Part shown: piece by piece, positions 1 through 5,612 of the stretch | Layout of the letters: the number at the start of each line of letters is the position of its first letter | Position numbering within the stretch: position 1 is the stretch's first letter | NCBI GenBank assembly: GCA_947567585.1 | Contig: CANONE010000133.1 | Coordinates: 1 to 5,612, forward strand | Source: an uncultured Clostridia bacterium | GTDB lineage: Bacteria; Bacillota; Clostridia; Oscillospirales; Acutalibacteraceae | DNA length: 5,612 bases | Direction of reading: 5' to 3' | Made by a program: the position numbers and the translations under genes | The notes under the pieces: model-generated | The model's input: only the letters and a program-made list of their open reading frames with translations | Told to the model about the DNA's origin: nothing | The model's database searches: none

Positions 1-827
1 TCACATCTGGTAACAAATCGCAAACCTACCGGCTAGCCTCAGATCAAGTTAGCTATGATGAAAAGACTGGCACATACACGATTAAGAATGTCGATGTTGG
101 ATTTGGAGCAGACGGTAAAGCAAATGTCTCGTTCCAGCTAACAGGGACCCAAAAGTTGACAAGTGCCGAAACTGTAGGTTTTCTCCAGCACAATGCGACA
201 GGTGAAGCAACTATTGCTAGTCAGGCTTTCGTAGGTGTCAAAGAATACACTTACGATCATAAAGTTAACTTCGGCTTTAGCCTGGGCTTCAGCATTGCTG
301 ACGCCATTGTCAACATTGCCAAAGATGTACAGGAAGTCACCACCACCCACACCGAGACGACCCGCAACTGGGACACCGAACGCCACACCGAAAACAAGTA
401 CGAGTACTTCCCGCCCTACGAGGAGCCCACCCCCGAGCCCACTCCCACTCCTTCCACTCCCCCCACTCCCACTCCCACGCCCGGGCCTAGCACTCCTCCT
501 GAGGAAGAACTCCCCGAGCCCACTCCTCCTCTCGCCGACACCCCTGACGACCCCGAAGAGGAACTGCCCGACCCCACTCCCCCTCTGGTCGACAAGCCCG
601 ATGTGCCTGACGAGCCCGACGAGCCCGAGGAAGAACTGCCCGAACCCGACGTGCCCCTGGTACCCTCCGAGCCCGAGGAAGAGCTCCCCGAGCCCGATGT
701 GCCCCTGGCCGACGTCCCCAAGACCGGCGATGAAACCATGCTCTGGTATGCCCTGGCTATGCTGTCCGGCTGCGGGCTGGTCATCCTGGCCTTGACAGGC
801 AAGAAAAAGAAAGAAAACGATGCGTAA
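1..827 (+). CDS. LPXTG-like cell-wall-anchored surface protein, C-terminal part (5' end outside window)
   Basis: The frame is open from position 3 to the TAA at 825-827, giving 274 visible residues; the true start lies upstream. Residues 1 to about 110 look beta-rich, with alternating polar and hydrophobic residues as in Gram-positive adhesin ectodomains. A charged Thr/Glu/Arg linker (about 111-135) leads to a Pro/Glu/Thr-rich stalk (136-240). The sorting signal is complete: VPKTGD (238-243), a hydrophobic segment (about 246-265) and a KKKKENDA tail. Sortases cleave such motifs between Thr and Gly and join the protein to peptidoglycan, so the stalk probably spans the wall. A class B sortase is encoded two genes downstream and is the natural candidate enzyme, although classic SrtB motifs are NPQTN-like. 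The ligand or function of the ectodomain is not recognisable. It might be the end of a thioester-type adhesin, but no thioester motif is visible here. GC content rises sharply within the gene near position 300. Confidence 0.9.
   Translation, partial: TSGNKSQTYRLASDQVSYDEKTGTYTIKNVDVGFGADGKANVSFQLTGTQKLTSAETVGFLQHNATGEATIASQAFVGVKEYTYDHKVNFGFSLGFSIADAIVNIAKDVQEVTTTHTETTRNWDTERHTENKYEYFPPYEEPTPEPTPTPSTPPTPTPTPGPSTPPEEELPEPTPPLADTPDDPEEELPDPTPPLVDKPDVPDEPDEPEEELPEPDVPLVPSEPEEELPEPDVPLADVPKTGDETMLWYALAMLSGCGLVILALTGKKKKENDA
429..497 (+). repeat. Pro-Thr-rich low-complexity stalk
   Basis: This C-rich tract is built from short CCCACT/CCCACC-like units and encodes alternating Pro-Thr-Pro with a few Glu, Ser and Gly residues. 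It forms the first part of the wall-spanning region of the surface protein. Such tracts are prone to slippage, so its length may vary between strains. Confidence 0.7.
501..716 (+). repeat. Four imperfect EEELPEP repeats in the wall-protein stalk
   Basis: In-frame units beginning with EEELPEP or EEELPDP start at 501, 555, 627 and 675, so they are 54, 72 and 48 bases apart. Each continues with a T/D-x-P-L segment (TPPLAD, TPPLVD, DVPLVP, DVPLAD) and an acidic Pro-rich spacer of variable length. The last unit runs directly into VPKTG. The last two units are the most alike, which suggests a recent duplication. The repeats would give an extended, strongly acidic rod that carries the ectodomain through the wall. 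Confidence 0.8.
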
Positions 828-853
828 ACAGCCCCACCACGCCCCCGGCGTGT

Positions 854-900
854 AAGAGGCAGGGCCGGGACCTTCGGGTTCCGGCTTTCCTCTTATTTTT
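854..900 (+). terminator. Terminator-like hairpin with TTCG loop after the wall-protein gene
   Basis: An inner stem CCGGGACC / GGTTCCGG (one G-T pair) closes a TTCG loop at 873-876. It extends outward through GGGA/CTTT, a single bulged C at 860, and AAGAGG (854-859) pairing with CCTCTT (889-894). The T-rich run TTATTTTT follows at once. This is the standard layout of an intrinsic terminator, 27 bases past the stop codon. It ends only about 20 bases before the next start codon, so readthrough may be part of how the downstream genes are expressed. Confidence 0.85.
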
Positions 901-905
901 CTCCC

Positions 906-911
906 GAAAGG
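906..911 (+). promoter_or_regulatory. Ribosome binding site for the 578-aa protein
   Basis: GAAAGG lies 8 bases before the ATG at 920. This spacing supports the ATG at 920 over the in-frame ATG at 932, for which the site would be about 20 bases away. Confidence 0.6.
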
Positions 912-919
912 ATACTCTC

Positions 920-2656
920 ATGGATAATCATATGGAAAAACGTCCGCACCGCTGGCTGATTTTCATTCCCCTGCTGGCCGCCGCGGTTGTCATAGCCGCC
1001 GTCATCCTCTTTTTGGCCAATTGGGGCTGGGAAGACACCAGTCTTTTCGACGAAAAGGCCGAGCTTTTAGCCGCCCAAGCCCTGGACCAGTGGGTGCTGG
1101 ACGAGCTGGGCTCCGCTCCCGCCGGCGAAGCGGGCCACGCGGCCTTCCTCTCCGTCAGCAACGGCGAGACTGCCGCCCAAGTCTTCTCCGCCACCGGCGG
1201 CACCCCCCAGTCCGCCTACGAGTTCGCCGTAAAAAAAGCCCGCCGGGCTCTGGAAAAATCGGGCCTTGCCCCCGTCTGGCTTAAAGCGGATCTAGTCTAC
1301 ATATCCCACACCGCCGCTCCGGACCAGCTGGCCGCCGCCATAGAAGAGGCGGGCCCCTTTGCCTTTCACTACGGCCTCTCCCCCACCCCAGACTTTTCCA
1401 CCCCCCTTTTGGAGGCCCAGCTAAACGCCCGCCGCGTCTATCAGCTGGACGGTTCCCCCACCCTGGCCCTGGAAGACTTGAACGCCTGCTTGGCGGATTC
1501 CGGCTACCCCATCCTCACCTCCCTGCCGGAGGAGTACACTCTTTTCCAGTGCGCCTCCTGGCTCTGTGACGAGAGCAAGACAGTCATCCAGCTCAGCGCC
1601 AGCGGCCACGACTACGGCCGCCGCCAGCTGGACAGCCTCAACGCCGAATATGCCCTGGCCCTTACCCTGGACGCCGCCACTTATCTCGCCGCCCAGGCCA
1701 AGGAGGAAGGCGGCTTCCACTACGGCTATAACCCCCTCCCGCCCGCCGGGGACGCGGAGGAAACCCATGCTTTCGCGGACCAGCTTACCCTCCCGCTGCG
1801 GGCTCTGATCCGGGGCTATAGCCTTACCGGGGATGAGCCGGCCGGGGAAAAGATAAAGAAGTCCATGGAATATGTCCTAAGCTTTGTCATGCCCGAGGGC
1901 CCCTCTCATTTCCAGGTGATGGATTCTGGTACCGGTAATGTCCCCGACCTCCGAGAAAGCGCCCTGGCCCTTCTGGCCCTGACGGACTATGCCTATGCCT
2001 TTGAGTCCCAGGAATATATGGATGAATGTCAGGCCCTCGGGGACGCTATCACCGGTTATCTGAAAAAGAGCCATGCCGGCGCTCCCGCTCTTCAGGGCAG
2101 CGCGGAGGCTCTCAGCGCCTTATGCGCCCTGTACAGTCTCACTGAGAAACCCAGCTATCTGGACATGGCCCAACAGCTGGGAGACGATATCATGGCCAAC
2201 GGTCTGGATATGCCGGGGCAGGATGCTATTGCCCGGGCAATGAATGATCTGACAAAGTGCGTCTCAGACAACCCCAACTACTATGCCTTTGCCCTGGAAT
2301 ACGCGAAGCGGAGCATGGAAGCGGAGCTGGAGGGCAGCCTTTCGGTCAGCCTTCTGTTTCTGACCCAGTCCTTTGAAACCTACGACCGGATGCTTTCCCA
2401 CGGCGGGCAGGCGGAGGGATTCCCGGTGGAAACTTTGGTTGCACGCCTTCTTGAGAAAGCGCAGATGGGACTTGACAGCTACTTCTATCCGGAGTATGCT
2501 ATGTATGTGCCGGAGCCCCAAAAAGCGGCGGGTGCTTTTATGGACCGGGAGAACGCCCTACAGGTAAACATACAGGCCGCCGCCAGCGCTTTGGAGGGCT
2601 ACTATTCCTATTTTGCCAACTATTCCCGTATGGAGGCTCTTGTGACCCCGGAATAA
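920..2656 (+). CDS. Membrane-anchored extracytoplasmic helical (alpha/alpha-toroid-like) protein of unknown function
   Basis: I do not recognise a named family. The 578-residue protein starts with a basic segment (EKRPHR) and one membrane span at about residues 13-33, with no clear signal-peptidase site, so it is probably anchored with the bulk outside. Residues about 60-240 form a mixed alpha/beta-looking region. From about 245 to 565 there are repeated amphipathic helix pairs rich in Ala, Leu and Tyr. This resembles six-hairpin or alpha/alpha-toroid folds such as glycoside hydrolases, epimerases or lyases. A GGFHYGYNP segment (264-272) at the start of the toroid, followed by acidic and aromatic residues, could line an active-site cleft, but no catalytic assignment is safe. 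The gene lies between a sortase-anchored protein and a class B sortase, 15 bases before the latter, so co-transcription with the sortase is likely. A role in surface-protein or wall-polymer processing is inference from position. It has about the same high GC as the sortase and the wall-protein stalk. Confidence 0.85.
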   Translation: MDNHMEKRPHRWLIFIPLLAAAVVIAAVILFLANWGWEDTSLFDEKAELLAAQALDQWVLDELGSAPAGEAGHAAFLSVSNGETAAQVFSATGGTPQSAYEFAVKKARRALEKSGLAPVWLKADLVYISHTAAPDQLAAAIEEAGPFAFHYGLSPTPDFSTPLLEAQLNARRVYQLDGSPTLALEDLNACLADSGYPILTSLPEEYTLFQCASWLCDESKTVIQLSASGHDYGRRQLDSLNAEYALALTLDAATYLAAQAKEEGGFHYGYNPLPPAGDAEETHAFADQLTLPLRALIRGYSLTGDEPAGEKIKKSMEYVLSFVMPEGPSHFQVMDSGTGNVPDLRESALALLALTDYAYAFESQEYMDECQALGDAITGYLKKSHAGAPALQGSAEALSALCALYSLTEKPSYLDMAQQLGDDIMANGLDMPGQDAIARAMNDLTKCVSDNPNYYAFALEYAKRSMEAELEGSLSVSLLFLTQSFETYDRMLSHGGQAEGFPVETLVARLLEKAQMGLDSYFYPEYAMYVPEPQKAAGAFMDRENALQVNIQAAASALEGYYSYFANYSRMEALVTPE

Positions 2657-2662
2657 GAGGAG
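2655..2662 (+). promoter_or_regulatory. Ribosome binding site selecting the TTG start of the sortase
   Basis: AAGAGGAG overlaps the stop codon of the preceding gene and sits 9 bases before the TTG at 2672. The nearby GTG at 2664 and TTG at 2666 run into TGA almost at once, and the first in-frame ATG is far downstream. The TTG, which gives the expected basic N-terminus (MKKK), is therefore the start. Confidence 0.75.
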
Positions 2663-2671
2663 CGTGTTGAT

Positions 2672-3604
2672 TTGAAAAAGAAAGCATTATTTTGGGTAAA
2701 GATTGGCCTGCTGGCTGTGGTGATCGTAGCAGTCACCGCAGGCGGCTGGAAGCTTTTGGACTACCAGAAGGGCGCTAACGACTATCAAGAGGCCGCTTCC
2801 TTAGCCTTTGCCGGAATCGAACTGGATAGCCTCAAGGCTCCCCCTGCCGCCAGCACGCCCCCCTCTCAGGAAACCTCCGCGACGGAAAGCTTGGCGTCTC
2901 CAGAGGCCAGTTCCAGCAGTTCAGACAACGTTTCTTCGCCGGACATAAGCAGCGAACCACAGGACGAGGAACCGCCCGCCGGGACGGAAGACCTTCAGGA
3001 AACAGACGCGTACGCCCAGGCCCTGGCCCAGCTGGATTTAAACGCCCTGCGGCAGGTAAACCCCGAGGTTGTGGGCTGGATCAGCATTCCCGATACGGAT
3101 ATTTTTTATCCCATTATGCAGACGGACAATAACCAGCATTATCTTAACTATACCTGGAAAAATGAGGGCTCTTCTGTAGGCGCCATTTTCCTGGAACAAA
3201 CCAGCAAACCGGACCTCTCGGGTTTTAACACCATTGTTTACGGCCATCAGATGATGGACGGGTCCATGTTCGGCTCTTTGCACGAGTATTCCGATTATGA
3301 TTACTGGATGACCCACCCCAGCATTTATATTGTTGTGGATCGGGGGGTCTACCGCTACGATATCTTCTCTGCCTTCGAGGTGAGTGTGCGGGATCTAATC
3401 TACCGGCTGGATCTGGAAGAGAACCAAATGCAGCAGGAACTCATTGATTTTTGCCTGAGCCGCTCCGTTTTGACCGAGGATCATAACGCCCCGGAGATCG
3501 ACCTTGCCGGAAACCTGCTGACGCTGTCTACCTGCACAGGATGGGGCTATTCTACCCGCTGGGTTGTTGTGGCGGAGTGCGCTTTGCGGCCGGACGGGGC
3601 TTAA
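2672..3604 (+). CDS. srtB: Class B sortase
   Basis: This membrane-bound cysteine transpeptidase cleaves a C-terminal sorting motif and joins the protein to peptidoglycan or a pilus subunit. The 310 residues comprise a basic N-terminus with one membrane span (about 8-25), a Ser/Pro/Glu-rich linker (about 56-108) and the sortase fold. The class B hallmark 'VNPEVVGWISIPDT' followed by the YP and DN-x-x-YL segments starts near 129. The catalytic triad is visible: His192 in YGHQM, Cys288 in TLSTCTG and Arg296 in STRWVV. The enzyme is somewhat longer than typical SrtB proteins because of the linker. It starts at TTG behind a strong ribosome binding site, 15 bases after the 578-aa gene, so the two probably form an operon. 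The wall protein two genes upstream, with VPKTGD, is the likely local substrate. Class and activity are well supported; substrate pairing is inferred. Confidence 0.95.
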   Translation: MKKKALFWVKIGLLAVVIVAVTAGGWKLLDYQKGANDYQEAASLAFAGIELDSLKAPPAASTPPSQETSATESLASPEASSSSSDNVSSPDISSEPQDEEPPAGTEDLQETDAYAQALAQLDLNALRQVNPEVVGWISIPDTDIFYPIMQTDNNQHYLNYTWKNEGSSVGAIFLEQTSKPDLSGFNTIVYGHQMMDGSMFGSLHEYSDYDYWMTHPSIYIVVDRGVYRYDIFSAFEVSVRDLIYRLDLEENQMQQELIDFCLSRSVLTEDHNAPEIDLAGNLLTLSTCTGWGYSTRWVVVAECALRPDGA

Positions 3605-3804
3605 AACCTTGGGGCTTTGCCTCAAATCCCACAACCTTTGAAAAGGGCGAAGGTCTCCAGTGGAGACCGTTCTGAGCTGACCGAGCCGGCAGGCGAGACG
3701 GCGAAACTTTTCTCTCCATTTTTCTGATTCCTTGCTGTTCGCTTCATGGGTGGCGCGGATGATGCGATGTTGGTTTGGGCTTTCTATTTTTATAAGTGAA
3801 TCAT
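3605..3804. other. Non-coding convergent junction with small hairpins
   Basis: No convincing gene lies here. Visible structures are a 7-bp hairpin TTGGGGC/GCCTCAA with a TTT loop (3609-3625), a short CCTTT/AAAGG hairpin and a perfect 7-bp inverted repeat at 3652-3668, followed by a GCCG...CGGC segment. None has a clean T-run immediately after it, so the sortase operon has no obvious dedicated terminator before the hairpin at 3805. The stretch could be a degenerate or dispersed intergenic element. Confidence 0.5.
3652..3668. repeat. Perfect inverted repeat GGTCTCC-AGT-GGAGACC
   Basis: Seven paired bases flank a 3-base loop, between the converging operons. There is no T-run after either arm, so it does not look like a simple terminator. 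It may be the stem of a dispersed intergenic repeat. Confidence 0.6.
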
Positions 3805-3843
3805 AAAAAGCGCCCTACAGCATTTCTGCTGCCAGGGCGCTTT
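3805..3843 (-). terminator. Intrinsic terminator of the ABC transporter operon, possibly bidirectional
   Basis: AAAGCGCCCT (3807-3816) pairs perfectly with AGGGCGCTTT (3834-3843). Inside it a second stem, CAGCA/TGCTG (3818-3822 with 3827-3831), closes a TTTC loop. Read on the minus strand the hairpin is followed by a TTTTT run, 25 bases past the stop of the last ABC gene, as expected for its terminator. On the plus strand it is followed by TTTCTCTT, a weaker T-rich tract that could also stop transcripts from the sortase operon. Confidence 0.88.
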
Positions 3844-3868
3844 CTCTTAGTATTGTCTTCTGCTACGC

Positions 3869-4852
3869 TTACATGTTTTCAGCGGTATACAGCGGGTGAT
3901 AACACAGCACCTTCCGCTCGGGACCAAGGAAGGTCTCCTTCGGACGCTCCTTACGGCACTCGTCTGTAGCGTAGGGGCAGCGGGGCGCAAATTTGCAGTA
4001 GGAAATGGAGTATTCCTTGTCCTCCATCTCGGGCATCACCAGATCTTCCTTCCACTTGTCGCCCACACGGGGAACCGCGTTCATCAGCAGCTCGGTGTAG
4101 GGGTGGGCCGGATTGTCCATGATCTCCTTGGCGGGACCATATTCAATCAGGCAGCCGCGATACAGCGTGGCGATATAGTCGGACACGTAGTAAGCGGTGG
4201 AAAGGTCGTGGGTAATATAGATGAAGGAAACCTTATACTTATCCTTCAAATCCTTAAACAGGTTGACGATGTTCATCTTCATGGAGGCGTCAATGGCCGC
4301 CACAGGCTCGTCGGCTATAATCAGCTTAGGCCGGGTAATCAGGGCCCGGGCAATGGAGACGCGCTGCAGCTCGCCGCCGGAGAACTGGGTGGGATACTTG
4401 CCTTTTACCACCGCCAAAGACATGCCCACGCTTTTAAGGGCTTCGTCTACCAGCTTGTTGGCTTCGTCCTTGTTTTTAGCAATACCCAGACGCAAAGCCG
4501 TGTTAAATAGATAGCTGTCCACTGCCTTACGGGCGGAGAAAGATTCATAGGGATTCTGGAAAATAGGCTGCACGTCCAGCTTAAACTGGAGCGGGTCATA
4601 GCTCTTCTTATCCGCAAAATCTTTTCCATTCAGGGTAATGGTACCCATATCGGCAGTGTGCAGGCGAAGGATCATCTTGCACAGGGTAGACTTACCACAG
4701 CCAGACTCGCCAACAACAGACAGGATAACAGGCTTATCGGCGTCAATAGACAGCGTGACGTCGTCTACAGCCACCAGCTTTTTGCCGCGGAGCATACCGC
4801 CAATGCGGAATATCTTACTGACATTTTTTACTTCAAGCAATTTCTCAGCCAT
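3869..4852 (-). CDS. OppF/DppF-like ABC transporter ATP-binding protein
   Basis: This is a cytoplasmic ATPase that would power an Opp/Dpp-family importer together with the OppD-like partner encoded just upstream. Its 327 residues are a normal length for the family. Motifs appear in order: Walker A GESGCGKST (48-56), Q-loop Gln99, signature FSGGE (157-161), Walker B LIIADE with Glu182, D-loop AAID (185-188) and H-loop His215. The C-terminal oligopeptide-family extension includes HPYTELL and four cysteines (286, 292, 299, 317). The ATG at 4852 overlaps the upstream gene by 8 bases and has the ribosome binding site AAGGGGGG 7 bases before it, which suggests translational coupling. The gene is last in its operon and is followed by a strong terminator. 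The substrate cannot be read from the ATPase: peptides are the family default, but related systems import oligosaccharides such as cellobiose. Confidence 0.93.
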   Translation of the reverse strand: MAEKLLEVKNVSKIFRIGGMLRGKKLVAVDDVTLSIDADKPVILSVVGESGCGKSTLCKMILRLHTADMGTITLNGKDFADKKSYDPLQFKLDVQPIFQNPYESFSARKAVDSYLFNTALRLGIAKNKDEANKLVDEALKSVGMSLAVVKGKYPTQFSGGELQRVSIARALITRPKLIIADEPVAAIDASMKMNIVNLFKDLKDKYKVSFIYITHDLSTAYYVSDYIATLYRGCLIEYGPAKEIMDNPAHPYTELLMNAVPRVGDKWKEDLVMPEMEDKEYSISYCKFAPRCPYATDECRKERPKETFLGPERKVLCYHPLYTAENM

Positions 4853-5612
4853 CGAAATTCCCCCCTTCGTTGAGAATATGGCAGGCCGCGAAACGACCGG
4901 GCTTCACCTCGGTGAACTTGGGCACTTCCTTACGGCAGCGGTCGGTGGCATGGGGGCAGCGGGGCGCAAAACGGCATCCCGGAGGGGGATTCTTCAGCGC
5001 TGGCGGCCGGCCGGGAATACCCACCTTCTGGCTCTTATCACCTACGCGGGGCAGAGCGCCTACCAGCATCCGGGTATAAGGATGCACAGGGTCGCTGAAG
5101 ATGGCCTCGGTTTCGCCCAGCTCAATAATGGAACCGGAATACATAATCGCCATGCGGTCGGTAATCTGATAGTGTACGCCCATGTCATGGCTAACAATGA
5201 TAAGGGTGTTCTTCAGCTGCTTTTGCAGGCGCATCAGCATCATCAGAATGCCTCTTTGCACCACCACGTCCAAAGCCGTGGTAGGCTCGTCGGCCAGCAC
5301 CAGGTTGGGGGCCATAAAGGTAGCCAACGCAATGATAACCCGCTGGCGCATACCGCCGGAAAGCTGGAAAGGATACGCCTCCAGCACGTCCGGCGAGAGG
5401 CTCAGCTCTTCCAGATACTTGGCCACCCGCTCCAGGGTCTGGGCCTCGGTTTCGTTCTTTCTATCCTCCTTGGGGATAGAATCCAAAAACTGTTTTTTCA
5501 GCCGGATGATGGGGTTCAGCACGCTTTGGGCGGCCTGGGGCACATAAGAGATATTGTTCCACCAGGTCTTGCGGATATCCCCGGTCTCGTAGGAAAACTT
5601 ACTCCCGTTTTT
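4845..5612 (-). CDS. OppD/DppD-like ABC transporter ATP-binding protein, C-terminal part (5' end outside window)
   Basis: The frame is open to the window edge, so the 255 visible residues are the C-terminal part. The start and the Walker A motif lie beyond 5612, and the GTG at 5543 is internal. Visible motifs are the Q-loop region SYVPQAAQS, signature LSGGMRQRV, Walker B LVLADEP with D-loop TTALD, and H-loop SHD. The oligopeptide-family C-terminus follows: HPYTRMLVGALPRVGDK, then GCRFAPRCPHATDRC and a final Cys near AACH. The cysteine spacing C-x5-C-x6-C-x17-C is the same as in the OppF-like partner. A canonical signature and Walker B are consistent with an active ATPase of the OppD/DppD half. 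The two ATPases are expected to form a heterodimer under two permeases encoded further upstream. The TGA overlaps the next start by 8 bases. Confidence 0.93.
   Translation of the reverse strand, partial: KNGSKFSYETGDIRKTWWNNISYVPQAAQSVLNPIIRLKKQFLDSIPKEDRKNETEAQTLERVAKYLEELSLSPDVLEAYPFQLSGGMRQRVIIALATFMAPNLVLADEPTTALDVVVQRGILMMLMRLQKQLKNTLIIVSHDMGVHYQITDRMAIMYSGSIIELGETEAIFSDPVHPYTRMLVGALPRVGDKSQKVGIPGRPPALKNPPPGCRFAPRCPHATDRCRKEVPKFTEVKPGRFAACHILNEGGNFDG
4860..4867 (-). promoter_or_regulatory. Ribosome binding site for the OppF-like gene inside the upstream gene
   Basis: AAGGGGGG on the minus strand lies 7 bases before the ATG at 4852, within the last codons of the OppD-like gene. It supports this start and a coupled translation arrangement. 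Confidence 0.75.

Noticed and set aside
156..158. TTG at 156 as the start of the wall-protein gene
   Set aside because: The same frame is open back to the window edge and its translation there has the same beta-rich character. No ribosome binding site or signal peptide lies at 156.
235..795. Alternative-frame Pro/Ser/Arg-rich frame on the + strand over the wall protein
   Set aside because: It is a low-complexity shadow of the GC-rich stalk, and the sorting signal lies in the other frame.
416..802. Antisense Ser/Gly-rich open frame opposite the stalk
   Set aside because: It is the complement of the Pro/Glu repeat codons. Its Ser-Gly richness is an artefact of reading CCC/GAG-rich DNA backwards.
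3652..3668. Inverted repeat as the sortase operon terminator
   Set aside because: The stem is good, but no T-run follows on the plus strand within the next bases.
3622..3747. 41-codon minus-strand frame in the convergent junction
   Set aside because: No ribosome binding site is evident and it spans the inverted repeat. It is more likely non-coding; its region is listed as a finding instead.
3896..4510. 204-codon plus-strand frame opposite the OppF-like gene
   Set aside because: The minus strand carries a complete set of ABC ATPase motifs here; the plus-strand product has no recognisable features.
5541..5543. GTG at 5543 as the start of the OppD-like gene
   Set aside because: It falls inside the ABC domain next to the Q-loop, would remove Walker A, and the frame continues to the window edge.

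Overview
The window suggests a Gram-positive Firmicute of the class Clostridia, probably a gut Oscillospiraceae/Ruminococcaceae-type lineage. The grounds are a cell-wall sorting signal, a class B sortase, strong purine-rich ribosome binding sites, a TTG start codon and moderately high GC in most genes. The taxonomic placement is inference. I see no tRNA, rRNA, CRISPR array, transposase or integrase.

The left half (about 1-3604, + strand) is a surface-protein locus. It opens with the 3' part of a wall-anchored protein: a beta-rich or adhesin-like ectodomain end, a Pro/Glu-rich wall-spanning stalk with four imperfect EEELPEP-type repeats, then VPKTGD, a hydrophobic segment and a KKKK tail. A strong terminator-like hairpin with a TTCG loop follows. 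Next comes a 578-aa protein with one N-terminal membrane anchor and a large helical extracytoplasmic domain that I cannot assign to a function. Fifteen bases later, from a TTG start, is a class B sortase with its His, Cys and Arg catalytic residues intact. A plausible reading is that the sortase anchors the first protein, or others with similar signals, to the wall, and that the 578-aa protein acts on the same surface pathway.

Positions 3605-3868 are a non-coding convergent junction. It holds a perfect 7-bp inverted repeat, other weak hairpins and a strong hairpin that serves at least as the terminator of the minus-strand genes.

The right half (3869-5612, - strand) carries the end of an Opp/Dpp-family ABC importer operon: two ATPase genes, OppD/DppD-like (5' end beyond the window) and OppF/DppF-like, overlapping by 8 bases. 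Both share the C-terminal oligopeptide-family tail with the same C-x5-C-x6-C-x17-C cysteine spacing. Permeases and a solute-binding protein would be expected upstream, beyond position 5612. The imported substrate (peptide or oligosaccharide) cannot be decided from the ATPases.

The main points worth a second look are the unassigned helical protein between a sortase substrate and a class B sortase, the terminator hairpin inside that gene set with almost no room for a promoter after it, and a sharp GC change inside the wall-protein gene.
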